This document shows positions 37,422-45,971 of a stretch of 64,000 bases of DNA, piece after piece; positions within the stretch are counted from its first letter, which is position 1; the number at the start of each line of letters is the position of its first letter. Source of the stretch: Marinobacterium arenosum (lineage in GTDB: Bacteria > Pseudomonadota > Gammaproteobacteria > Pseudomonadales > Balneatricaceae). The translations under genes were made by a program, and so were the position numbers. Under the pieces are notes generated by a model that was not told where the DNA came from, made no database searches, and saw only the letters and a program-made list of their open reading frames with translations. The stretch lies in contig NZ_JAILYN010000026.1 of assembly GCF_019795155.1 (NCBI RefSeq), positions 1 through 64,000 of the forward strand, given 5' to 3'.

Positions 37422-40400
37422 ACTTGCGAAGCGGCGGCCTGGCGGCCTGGTCGATCCGCCATCCGGTCGGTGTGAGCATGATCGCGCTGGCGGTGATCGT
37501 ACTGGGGATGTTCACGCTGAGTCGTCTGGCGGTCGATCTGCTGCCGCACATCATCTATCCGGAGATCCGGGTGCGGATCATTGACGACGGGGTGCCCGCC
37601 TCGGTGATGGAGGACAAGGTGACCCGCCAGCTGGAGGAGCAGCTGGCGGTAACCGAGGATGCGATCGGCGTACAGTCCGATACCAACCGCGGGCTGACCA
37701 CCGTCGACCTGGCGTTCGAATACGGCAAGGATATCGATATCGCGTTGCGCGATGCCAGTACCCGGTTGGACCGCGCCAAGCGTTTCCTGCCGGAGTTGGC
37801 CGATCCGCCGATCATCTACAAACTCGACCCGTCGCAGATTCCGGTGATGGAGTTCGTGATCAGTTCGTCGCTGCGTAGCGGGGTGGAACTGCGGCGCTGG
37901 ACCGACGATGTGTTCAGCAAGTGGTTCCTGAACCTGCCGGGGGTGGCCGCCGCCGAGGTGGGCGGCGGGCTGTTGCGCGAGATCCAGGTGATCCCCGACC
38001 AGCAGCGGCTGGCCGGGATCGGGCTCAGTTACCGCGACCTGATCGCCGCGCTGCAGACCTCCAACAGCGACGAGCCGATCGGTCGGCTGCAGATGCCGGA
38101 TCATGAGTTCACTGGCCGGATCAGCGGCCGTTTCGCGTCGATCGACGAGATCCGGCGGTTGCCGATCGCGCGCAGCAACGGCAATACGGTCTACCTGGGC
38201 GACGTGGCCCAGGTCGTCGACAGCAGTGAGGATGAGCGGATCAAGGTGCGTGCCGATGGGGTCGGCGGCATCAAATTGTCGATCCAGAAGCAGCCGGCCG
38301 CCAACACCACCGCGGTGGTGGCGGTGGTCAAGGAGCGGCTGGCCTGGCTGCAAGCGCAGCGGATCATCCCGCCGGATATCAGTGCCACGGTGGTCGCCGA
38401 CCAGTCCAGCTACATTCTGCAGTCGCTGAAGAACGCCAGCCTGGCGGCGATCAGCGGCGCGCTGCTGGCGATGTCGGTGGTCTACCTGTTTCTCGGCAAT
38501 CTGCGCCGCACGTTGATTATCGGCAGCGCGATACCGATCGCCATCATGTTCACCTGCGTGCTGATGGGGCTGGGCGGCCTGACCCTCAACGTGATGACAC
38601 TGGGCGGCTTGGCGTTGGGCGTCGGCATGCTGGTCGACAACACCATCGTAATGCTGGAGAACATCTATCGCCACCAGTGCAACCGTGAGGATTCGCTGCC
38701 GGCCGCCAGCCAGGCGGCCGCTGAGGTAAACAGCGCGATCGTCGCCGCCACCTCCACCAACCTGTCGGCGGTGATGCCGTTCCTGTTTGTCGGCGGCTTG
38801 ACCGGACTGCTGTTCCGCGAGCTGGTTTTCACCATCTCGGCGGCGATCTTCGCGTCGATGATCATCGCCCTGACGTTGGTGCCGGCGTTTGCGGCGAGGG
38901 TGCGTCAGCTGGGCCGCAGCCGCATGCGCCGCTTGATCGACGGCATCGTCGAGTGGCTGCAGCGCCGCTATGCGGTGCTGGTCGGTCGGCTGCTGCCCTG
39001 GCGCTGGCCGGTGGTGGCGCTGTTCGTGGCCGGTCTGGCAGTGAGCCTGCCGGTGTTCCTCAGCGGCAAGCAGATCTTCCTGCCGAAGCTGGATGACGGT
39101 CGCGTTCGGGTGGTGGTCACTGCCGATATCGGCATCTCGCTGGCGGAGATGGATCAGAAGACCTGGCTGATCGAGCAGCTGTTTGCCGGCCAGCCGGAAA
39201 CCGAAACGGTGTTCACCCTGGTCGGCGGGTCGATCTTCGGCCGCACCCAGCGCGAGACGCCGAGCCGTTCGACCATCATCGTCCAGCTCAAGCCGCTGGC
39301 CGAGCGTCGAGTCAGCAGCGGCCAGTGGATCCAGCGGATGAACCGATTGATCGCCGAACAGCGACTGGCCGGCTTCAAAGTGAACCTGACCCAGCGTGGC
39401 ATTCGCGGAATCCGTACCAACCGCGGCGATGACGACATCAGCCTGCGGCTGCAGGGGGGCGACCTGGACCAGCTGCGAGCACTGGCCGACATGGTTGCCG
39501 ATCGTCTGCGGGCGATGCCGGGGTTACGTAACGTGGCCCACTCCGCCGAGGAGGAGCAGTTCGAGATCGCGGTGAAGCTGGACCGCGACCGGGCCGCGCA
39601 GCTCGGCCTGAATCTGCAGGATCTGACCGAGGCGGCGCAGATCGCGCTGCAGGGGCAGGTGGTCAGTGATTTCCTGGATGGCGACAGGTCTTATGATATC
39701 CGGCTGCGGCTGGCGCAGGCGGAGATGAGCAGCCCGCAGGACCTGGAATCGATCATCCTGTTTCCCGCCAGCGGTGCCGCGTCGCCGGTCTATCTGGGTA
39801 CCGTGGCGTCAATTCAACTGCTGGAGACGCCAGCCAGCATCAAGCGTGACAACCAGATGCGGATCGTCGAGCTGACCGCCAGCCTGGGCGACGAACTGAC
39901 CCTGGGCGAAGCGCTGCAGCAGATCGATGCGCTGCGCCAGCAGATTGAACTGCCCGCCGGCTACACCCTGTACGACGGCGGTTCCAAGAAGGTGCTGCAG
40001 GAGCAGCGCCAGCTGACCGATATCCTGCTGGCGCTGGCGCTGTTCCTGGTGTTCGTGGTGATGGCGATCCAGTATGAATCGCTGCGCAACCCGCTGATCA
40101 TCATCATCAGCGTGCCCTTTGCGGCGATCGGCGTCGCCGCCGGGGTCTACCTGCTGGCATTGCCGCTGTCGATGCCGGTCTGGCTGGGGATGATCATGCT
40201 GATCGGTATCGTGGTGAACAACGCCATCCTGCTGGTGGAATATATCGAACTGGCGCGCCGGCAGGGGCGTCAGCTGAACGAGGCGATCATTGAGGCCGCC
40301 CGGTTGCGACTGCGGCCGATCCTGATGACTACCCTCAGCACCGTGGTCGGTATGCTGCCGCTGGCGCTGGGTTGGGGCGACGGTGCCGAGATGCTGCAGC

Positions 40401-40534
40401 CGCTGGCAGTGACCGTGGTCTGGGGGCTGAGTTTCTCGATGCTGGTTAGCCTGCTGCTGGTACCGCTGGTTTACTACCTGTTCCATGCGCCGCTGGCGCG
40501 TGGTCGTCGGCAGGTGAAGCCGGCGGCCGGTTGA
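37418..40534 (+). CDS. RND efflux pump, inner-membrane subunit
   Basis: The 1038-residue pump has the RND plan of twelve transmembrane helices with two large periplasmic loops. TM4 carries the proton-relay motif as LVDNTIVMLENI, where one acidic residue is replaced by Asn relative to the Asp-Asp of AcrB; this is normal for several HAE-1 subgroups. The C-terminal repeat has GIVVNNAILLVEYIE. Its substrate (drugs, lipids or other amphiphiles) is not predictable. Translation is coupled to the adaptor gene. Confidence 0.94.
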   Translation: MNLRSGGLAAWSIRHPVGVSMIALAVIVLGMFTLSRLAVDLLPHIIYPEIRVRIIDDGVPASVMEDKVTRQLEEQLAVTEDAIGVQSDTNRGLTTVDLAFEYGKDIDIALRDASTRLDRAKRFLPELADPPIIYKLDPSQIPVMEFVISSSLRSGVELRRWTDDVFSKWFLNLPGVAAAEVGGGLLREIQVIPDQQRLAGIGLSYRDLIAALQTSNSDEPIGRLQMPDHEFTGRISGRFASIDEIRRLPIARSNGNTVYLGDVAQVVDSSEDERIKVRADGVGGIKLSIQKQPAANTTAVVAVVKERLAWLQAQRIIPPDISATVVADQSSYILQSLKNASLAAISGALLAMSVVYLFLGNLRRTLIIGSAIPIAIMFTCVLMGLGGLTLNVMTLGGLALGVGMLVDNTIVMLENIYRHQCNREDSLPAASQAAAEVNSAIVAATSTNLSAVMPFLFVGGLTGLLFRELVFTISAAIFASMIIALTLVPAFAARVRQLGRSRMRRLIDGIVEWLQRRYAVLVGRLLPWRWPVVALFVAGLAVSLPVFLSGKQIFLPKLDDGRVRVVVTADIGISLAEMDQKTWLIEQLFAGQPETETVFTLVGGSIFGRTQRETPSRSTIIVQLKPLAERRVSSGQWIQRMNRLIAEQRLAGFKVNLTQRGIRGIRTNRGDDDISLRLQGGDLDQLRALADMVADRLRAMPGLRNVAHSAEEEQFEIAVKLDRDRAAQLGLNLQDLTEAAQIALQGQVVSDFLDGDRSYDIRLRLAQAEMSSPQDLESIILFPASGAASPVYLGTVASIQLLETPASIKRDNQMRIVELTASLGDELTLGEALQQIDALRQQIELPAGYTLYDGGSKKVLQEQRQLTDILLALALFLVFVVMAIQYESLRNPLIIIISVPFAAIGVAAGVYLLALPLSMPVWLGMIMLIGIVVNNAILLVEYIELARRQGRQLNEAIIEAARLRLRPILMTTLSTVVGMLPLALGWGDGAEMLQPLAVTVVWGLSFSMLVSLLLVPLVYYLFHAPLARGRRQVKPAAG

Positions 40535-40651
40535 GGTGTTGCTGAATTGCTTCGGTATCCGCTGCAAATTGAGGCGCCCTACCGGCCACAAGGGTAACGC
40601 CCTACAGTCCGGCCCCGGTGGGCCCGGACTGTTGAACGGTTTGGGATTAGC

Positions 40652-41239
40652 TCAGGTCTCGCGGCCCGAAACCAGCATATCCACCACTTCGCGGAAGCTG
40701 GTGGCGCGTTGCGAGATGTCGACCGAGATCTTCAGTCGGCGGGCGATGTCGCTGGCGGAGATCACCCCCCGCAACTGCCGACTATCCGCATCGACCACCA
40801 GCATATGCTGGCTGCCTTCGTGTTGCAGGGTCTTCAGCAGATCGCCGATATGACCGTGTTCCACATCGGACAGCGGCACGCCACGCAGCCGCTCCCTCGG
40901 CGTCATCACATCCTTGATGGTCAGGTCGCTGCGGTTAAGGCCAGAGCTGGTTGCCACGCTCAATGCCTTGCGGCTCTCCAGATCGGCCACGGTCAGCAGT
41001 CCCCTGAATTGCTCTTCGGCATCGATCACCAGTACCGAACGGACGTGTACCTTACGCATCATATGGATTGCTTCATCCAGAGAGACGTCTTGCTCCATCA
41101 TCAGTGGCTGGGTTTTCCGGAAATCGGTGACCACGCTCATGGCGGGGGTATCCAGGGTGTATTCCTCCAGCTGTTGTGGGCGCATGATTGCACTGAATTC
41201 ATCCAGGGAAACGGTTTTCAGTTCTTGATAAGTGTTCAT
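40652..41239 (-). CDS. Paired CBS domain protein
   Basis: The 195-residue protein is two CBS domains with little else, about 45-100 (VSLDEAIHMMRKVHVRSVLVID) and 115-180 (VMTPRERLRGVP to SDIARRLKIS). Such stand-alone pairs bind adenine nucleotides and act as energy sensors or partners of other proteins. I start at ATG 41239 with GAGGAG upstream; an in-frame codon at 41338 lacks a site. It converges on the RND operon across about 117 bp without a clear terminator. Confidence 0.88.
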   Translation of the reverse strand: MNTYQELKTVSLDEFSAIMRPQQLEEYTLDTPAMSVVTDFRKTQPLMMEQDVSLDEAIHMMRKVHVRSVLVIDAEEQFRGLLTVADLESRKALSVATSSGLNRSDLTIKDVMTPRERLRGVPLSDVEHGHIGDLLKTLQHEGSQHMLVVDADSRQLRGVISASDIARRLKISVDISQRATSFREVVDMLVSGRET

Positions 41240-41298
41240 GATCGAACTCCTCGCATTAGGGCGATATCGAACGGAATTGGAAACAACCGGAAGTTGAT

Positions 41299-41607
41299 TC
41301 AGCCGGCAGGAGGAGCGCGGGCTGAAATTGGGTTCCAACGCTTGATGACTGGGACAGTGGGATGGAATGGATGCTGAAGGGATAGATCGGCAACAACCGG
41401 TGGCGGCGTTGCCTGCGGACCGGCCGGATCTGGCGTGTCATCGTCAGCGCTTAGTGACGGAAGCAGTTGGCCGTAGGAACCCTCGCCAGCGGGCAACAGC
41501 TGTTCTGCTTGCGCAGAGGGCAATATAGGCAGAGACAGTGCCGCAAATATCACCAGCCATGACATCGCTCCCTGCACTTTGCCGATAATACGATCTGACA
41601 GCGCCAC
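41299..41607 (-). CDS. Putative small secreted hypothetical protein
   Basis: The 102-residue frame begins at GTG 41607 after AAGGA and contains a convincing signal peptide (VIFAALSLPILPSAQA, cleavage before EQ). The rest is proline- and alanine-rich (PDPAGPQATPPPV) with no recognised domain. An internal ATG at 41565 could be the true start. The gene lies 60 bp before the CBS protein on the same strand. Composition alone could produce such a frame. Confidence 0.4.
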   Translation of the reverse strand: MALSDRIIGKVQGAMSWLVIFAALSLPILPSAQAEQLLPAGEGSYGQLLPSLSADDDTPDPAGPQATPPPVVADLSLQHPFHPTVPVIKRWNPISARAPPAG

Positions 41608-41624
41608 GATAGGGGGTCCTTTGG

Positions 41625-41918
41625 TCAGTGCTCTTCCTTCATCGTAAGGAGATCGGCGTCCATGTCAAATCGGTGACTATCCGATTTGACATGGACGATG
41701 AGGCGCACGCTGGAGTCGAAGCCGGCCACCCCCAGATCGTCCATCGACAGGTGAACAGCAGCACTGCCAGGGTGCGTGCAACACCGTCGTGGTAACGGCG
41801 GTGATCTCGACGTTGAGCCAGACGGTGTCCCATGTCGTTTGGGTGGGTTTGATCTGTGCGGCTCTGCCGGTGGGGCCCAGCCCATACGAAGGCGAGAAGA
41901 TGAAAAATTTACAGACAA
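41625..41918 (-). CDS. Doubtful ORF containing a perfect palindrome
   Basis: The 97-residue frame has no recognised domain, and its first 50 residues are proline/arginine-rich, as expected of non-coding GC-rich DNA. Its end (MDDLGVAGFDSSVRLIVHVK) looks more protein-like. It stops 17 bp before the next small ORF, so it could be the tail of a decayed gene. The hairpin at 41657-41697 lies inside it. The region 41240-42141 otherwise shows no gene I can defend. Confidence 0.25.
   Translation of the reverse strand: MSVNFSSSRLRMGWAPPAEPHRSNPPKRHGTPSGSTSRSPPLPRRCCTHPGSAAVHLSMDDLGVAGFDSSVRLIVHVKSDSHRFDMDADLLTMKEEH
41657..41697. repeat. Perfect 17 bp inverted repeat, 7 nt loop
   Basis: The arm CGTCCATGTCAAATCGG at 41657-41673 is repeated as its exact inverse at 41681-41697 around TGACTAT. 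No T-run follows on either strand, so it is not a standard terminator. Its function is unknown. Confidence 0.8.
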
Positions 41919-42141
41919 AAAAGAGTTGTTAATGTTCGGCGGGCAGTGTCGAGAGAAAGCTTTCGGCGGTACTGTTCAGATCTTGAGGAGGCGAAGGACT
42001 CGGGGGGGCCGTCGCGGGAGCGCCGGTCCCATTGCCGGCAGGGCGCGCTGGGGCTGGCAGGCGCGGGCGATTGGCCGGATGCGTCCGGGGGCTGACCGGT
42101 CGGATCGCTTAGAGGCTTGAAGAGCCGATCCCGACAGCCTG

Positions 42142-42405
42142 CTAGCGGTCCAGCCGCTTCAGAATCACCAACGATAGCACGGTACCGGCGAGCAGCAGGG
42201 TGACCGCGTTGGCCAGCATCATCTGGGTATCGTCGATCAGTAACCCATAGGTGAGCCACAGCGCCACGCCGAGCGTGAAGATGGCGTACATGCCGAGCGA
42301 GATCCCCTCCACGTTGCCGCTTTTGAGGATATGCGCCACCTGCGGCACGAAGGCGGCGGTGGTACAGCAGGCTGCAGCCAGCCCGATCAGGGTTATCAAC
42401 TCCAT
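42142..42405 (-). CDS. SemiSWEET family transporter
   Basis: The 87-residue protein has three transmembrane helices with the PQ-loop motif (AAFVPQVAHILKSGNVEGIS), as in SemiSWEETs, which function as dimeric sugar facilitators. The small size is normal. The substrate is not evident. A 372 bp interval upstream (42406-42776) holds only the ALDH terminator and unremarkable sequence. Confidence 0.88.
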   Translation of the reverse strand: MELITLIGLAAACCTTAAFVPQVAHILKSGNVEGISLGMYAIFTLGVALWLTYGLLIDDTQMMLANAVTLLLAGTVLSLVILKRLDR

Positions 42406-42715
42406 CAGTCGGTGCTTCCGTTTGTATGGTTCGATTGATTGTTGGTACCGCCAGCCGGGTATTCTGCTGTTGGTTCAATGGTGGCGGGTGGCAGCGCAGT
42501 CTTGCAATGCGCGGGCTGACGTTGGTGTGCCGGCCGCTAATATAGCTCAGTCGGCAGACACCTGATAGTGGCCTTTGTGAGGCCTGGCCGTGATTTCACC
42601 GGCTTCGTTACCGGCGATAGAGCGGTATCTGGTTGAGAACTTAGACCGGCTGCTGGCGTATGAGGTGACGCCGGATCGCTAGCGCCGGGCGCTTTGCGGA
42701 GCGATGGTTTTCTAA

Positions 42716-42749
42716 TAGAAAAAAACACCCCCGCCATCGGGCGGGGGCA
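42716..42749 (-). terminator. Terminator of the guanidino-compound operon
   Basis: On the minus strand a stem of CCCCCGCC against GGCGGGGG with a short loop is followed by TTTTTTT. It sits 27 bp after the aldehyde dehydrogenase stop codon, closing the operon. Confidence 0.88.
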
Positions 42750-42776
42750 AAGTACGGCAAGGGCCTTGCTTACCCT

Positions 42777-44234
42777 TCAGCTCACCGGTTGGGTGATATG
42801 TTTGACCTCCAGGTAGGCGTTCAGCCCCCAGGGGCCCAGTTCGCGGCCGATGCCGCTGCGCTTGAAGCCGCCCCAGGAGGTTTCGGCGAACACCACCTGC
42901 AGGCTGTTGATCCAGATGTGGCCGGCTTGCAGCTGTTCGGCCACCCGCTGGGCGCGGGCCGGATCGCCGCTGATGATGCCGGCCGCCAGGCCGAAGTCGC
43001 TGTCGTTGGCCAGCGCGATCGCTTCCTCCTCGGTGGCGAAGGTGCGCACGCAGAGCACCGGACCGAAGATCTCCTCGCGCCACAGCGGGCTGTCGGTCGG
43101 CACGTCGACGAAGATGGTCGGCTCGACGAAATAACCCTGGGCGAAGCCGACCGCCCGACCGCCGCCGGTCAGTAGTTGCAGGCCGGCTTCGCGGCCACGC
43201 TCGATATAGCCCAATACGCTGTGGTACTGGGCCTGGCTGGTCAGCGGCCCCATCTGCACGCCGTCGTCAAAGGCGTCGCCCAGCTGCAGCGCCTCGGCGG
43301 CCGCCTTCAACCGCGCCAGCAGTCGCGGGGCGATCCCCTGCTGCACCAGCAGCCGGGAGGTGGCCGAACACATCTGACCGCAGTTGTAGAAGATACCGCC
43401 GAGGATCCACTCCACCGCCGACTCGATATCGGCATCGTCGAACACCAGCATCGGCGATTTGCCGCCCAGCTCCAGGCTGACGCTCTTGACCTGCTTGGCG
43501 GCGCTCCGCATCACCTGTTCGCCGACCCGGTTGCTGCCGGTGAACGACACCTTGTCGACATCGGGGTGGCTGGTCAGCGGCGCGCCTACGTCCGGGCCGC
43601 TGCCGCAGACGATGTTCAGCACCCCGGCGGGCAGCTCGACCGACTGGGCGATCAGGCCCAGCTGCAGCTCGACCAGCGGGGTGACCTCGGAGGGCTTGAG
43701 CACCACCGTACAACCGGCGGCCAATGCCGGTGCCACCTTCCAGGCACTGGTGACGAATGGGAAGTTCCAGGGCACGATCAGCGCCGCCACGCCGGCCGGC
43801 TCCAGCCGGGTGTGTGATTGGTAGCCGGGGTCGGCCAGCGTCACCGGGGCGTTCTGGCGCTGGTCCAGTTGCTCGGCCAGGTCGGCGTAGTAGTCCCAGC
43901 AGGCGATCGCATCGGCGATGTCGATCTCGGCTTCGGCCAATGGCTTGCCGTTGTTGCGCGACGACAGGGCGGCCAGTTCGCCGGCGCGGGCTTCGATCTG
44001 GCGGGCGATCGCCCGCAGGTAGCCGGCCCGTTCGGCGCCGCTGGTCTGGCGCCACTGGCGAAAGGCGGCGCGGGCGGCCGCGACCGCCTTGTCGACATCG
44101 GCCGGGCCGCCGGCGGCGACCCGGTCGATGACCTGCTCATTGGCCGGGTTGATCACCGCCAGGCTGGCCGGCGTTTCCGGCGCGAGCCAGCGGCCGTCGA
44201 TAAAGAGCTGGTGGTGGTTGCTAATCTTGTCCAT
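42777..44234 (-). CDS. Aldehyde dehydrogenase, KauB-like
   Basis: The 485-residue NAD(P)-dependent enzyme has Asn157 in PWNFPF, Glu255 in LELGGKSP and the nucleophile Cys289 in NCGQMC. The BetB/aminoaldehyde dehydrogenase group is the closest by pattern. As last gene of a leftward operon with a ThDP decarboxylase and a guanidinobutyrase-type enzyme, it probably oxidises 4-guanidinobutyraldehyde to 4-guanidinobutyrate, the reaction of KauB in Pseudomonas. ATG 44234 is preferred to a GTG 12 bp upstream. Confidence 0.9.
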   Translation of the reverse strand: MDKISNHHQLFIDGRWLAPETPASLAVINPANEQVIDRVAAGGPADVDKAVAAARAAFRQWRQTSGAERAGYLRAIARQIEARAGELAALSSRNNGKPLAEAEIDIADAIACWDYYADLAEQLDQRQNAPVTLADPGYQSHTRLEPAGVAALIVPWNFPFVTSAWKVAPALAAGCTVVLKPSEVTPLVELQLGLIAQSVELPAGVLNIVCGSGPDVGAPLTSHPDVDKVSFTGSNRVGEQVMRSAAKQVKSVSLELGGKSPMLVFDDADIESAVEWILGGIFYNCGQMCSATSRLLVQQGIAPRLLARLKAAAEALQLGDAFDDGVQMGPLTSQAQYHSVLGYIERGREAGLQLLTGGGRAVGFAQGYFVEPTIFVDVPTDSPLWREEIFGPVLCVRTFATEEEAIALANDSDFGLAAGIISGDPARAQRVAEQLQAGHIWINSLQVVFAETSWGGFKRSGIGRELGPWGLNAYLEVKHITQPVS

Positions 44235-44262
44235 CGGGATTCTCACTGGATGTCCGCTCGGG

Positions 44263-45882
44263 TTACCGGGCCTGGCCGGCGATGAAGTCGGCGTCTTCGC
44301 GTACCTCGATCAGCGTCGGCCGATCGGCCTTGGCGGCGGCCTGCAGCAGTGTGTGCAGCTGTTCGAAGCTGTCGGCCTGCTCGGCGTGGCAACCGAAGCC
44401 GCGGGCGATGGTCTGGAAGTCCGGCGTGTAGATATCGACGCCGATGGTCGGGATCTCGCGCCGCTCCATGTAGTGCTTGATCTCGCCGTAGCCGCTGTTG
44501 TTCCACAGCAAGACGATCACCGGCGCGCCGGCTTCCACCGCCGAGGCCAGCTCCGGCAGGGTGAACTGGATGCCGCCGTCGCCGATCAGCGCCACCACCG
44601 GCCGCTCGGGGGCCGCCAGCTTGGCGCCGATCGCCGCCGGCAGGCCGTAGCCCAGGGTGCCGTAGCCGGTCGAGGAGTTGAACCAGCGGCGCGGCTCGGC
44701 GGCTTCGTACAGGTGGTTGCCGGAGTAGACCGGCTGGGTGGAGTCGCCGGCGATGATCACCCCCGGCAGCGCCTGCTGCACCGTCTGCAACACCTGCCGT
44801 TGGGCGGACCAGGCGGTCGGCCACTGGCGGTCCAGCTGGGCCTGCACCGCGGTCACTCGGGCACGGCCGCTGGCTCGATCCGCCGTGGTCGATTGCGCCA
44901 GCGACTCCAGCAAGGCGTCCATCGCCAGCCGGGCATCGCTGAGGATCGCCAGGTCGGCCGGGAAGTTGCGGTTCAGCTGCTCGGCGTCGATATCGATCCG
45001 GATCAGCTGGCCCTGAATGCCGAAGCCGCCGTCGAACACCACGTCGTAATCGGTCTCGCCCAGCTCGGTGCCGATCGCCAGCACCAGGTCGGCGGCCTTG
45101 ACCAGCTCGCGCACCGGTTGCAGCGACTGGTTCGAGCCCAGCGACAGCGGGTGGCCCGGCGGCAGCACGCCCTTGGCGTTGATGGTCAGCAGGGTCGGCG
45201 CGTCGAGCGCCTCGACCAGCTGGCGGGCCGGTTCGGCGGCATCGGCGCTGCCGCCGCCGAGCAGTACCACCGGATTACGGGCCTGTTGCAGCATGGTCGC
45301 CGCCTGGGCGATGGCCGCCGGTGCCGGTCCGGGCCGGCTGGGCAGGGCGGCCGGCTTGCGGCTTAGGTGATCGGCCGGAGCGGTGATCACGTCGAGCGGA
45401 ATCTCGATATGCACCGGTCGTGGCCGGGCGCTGTTGAATACCGCGAAGGCGCGGGCCAGTACCGCCGGTAGTTCGTCGGGCCGCATCAGGGTGTGGCTGA
45501 AGGCGGTAACGCCGGCGATCAGCTGGCGCTGGCCCGGCAGTTCGTGCAGCCGGCCGGCACCCATGCCGAGCTCGGCACGGTTGTTGACGCTGGAGATCAC
45601 CAGCATCGGGATCGAATCGGCATAGGCCTGCCCCATCGCGGTGGCGATATTGGTCATCCCCGGGCCGGTGATGATGAAGCAGACGCCGGGCTTGCCGGTG
45701 ACGCGGGCGTAGCCGTCGGCCATGAATCCGGCGCCCTGCTCGTGACGCGGGGTCTGGTGGCGGATCGCGGTGGCCGGCAGGCCGCGGTACAGCTCGACGG
45801 TGTGCACGCCCGGAATGCCGAACACGGTATCGACGCCGTAGGCTTCCAGCAGCTCTACCAGTACCTCTCCACAGGTGATCAT
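44263..45882 (-). CDS. ThDP-dependent decarboxylase, 2-ketoarginine decarboxylase-like (AruI)
   Basis: The 539-residue enzyme has the acetolactate synthase fold. Glu48 activates the cofactor (TPRHEQGAG), and the ThDP/Mg motif runs from GDGGIQF near 434 to NNSGYGE near 462. The N terminus (CGEVLVELLEAYGVDTVFGIPG) resembles AruI, 5-guanidino-2-oxopentanoate decarboxylase. No small regulatory subunit gene is present, as expected for a decarboxylase. It lies 28 bp upstream of the aldehyde dehydrogenase, which would use its product. A GAGAG site precedes the ATG. Confidence 0.85.
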   Translation of the reverse strand: MITCGEVLVELLEAYGVDTVFGIPGVHTVELYRGLPATAIRHQTPRHEQGAGFMADGYARVTGKPGVCFIITGPGMTNIATAMGQAYADSIPMLVISSVNNRAELGMGAGRLHELPGQRQLIAGVTAFSHTLMRPDELPAVLARAFAVFNSARPRPVHIEIPLDVITAPADHLSRKPAALPSRPGPAPAAIAQAATMLQQARNPVVLLGGGSADAAEPARQLVEALDAPTLLTINAKGVLPPGHPLSLGSNQSLQPVRELVKAADLVLAIGTELGETDYDVVFDGGFGIQGQLIRIDIDAEQLNRNFPADLAILSDARLAMDALLESLAQSTTADRASGRARVTAVQAQLDRQWPTAWSAQRQVLQTVQQALPGVIIAGDSTQPVYSGNHLYEAAEPRRWFNSSTGYGTLGYGLPAAIGAKLAAPERPVVALIGDGGIQFTLPELASAVEAGAPVIVLLWNNSGYGEIKHYMERREIPTIGVDIYTPDFQTIARGFGCHAEQADSFEQLHTLLQAAAKADRPTLIEVREDADFIAGQAR

Positions 45883-45971
45883 GGCTCTCTCCTGAATGAA
45901 TTTCTATAAAGCGCAGAGCCGGATGCCGAGGCGCACTCGCGTCTCGGCATGGCTCTTTCCAGTTTGGCCGG

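Noticed and set aside
37028..38674. 548-codon minus-strand frame opposite the RND genes
   Set aside because: His/Arg/Asp-rich shadow without any domain.
42535..42565. tRNA-like word ATAGCTCAGTCGG
   Set aside because: It matches a D-arm, but no acceptor, anticodon or T-arm can be formed around it.
44263..45882. Acetolactate synthase large subunit
   Set aside because: No small subunit gene, and the N terminus and operon neighbours fit a ketoarginine decarboxylase better.
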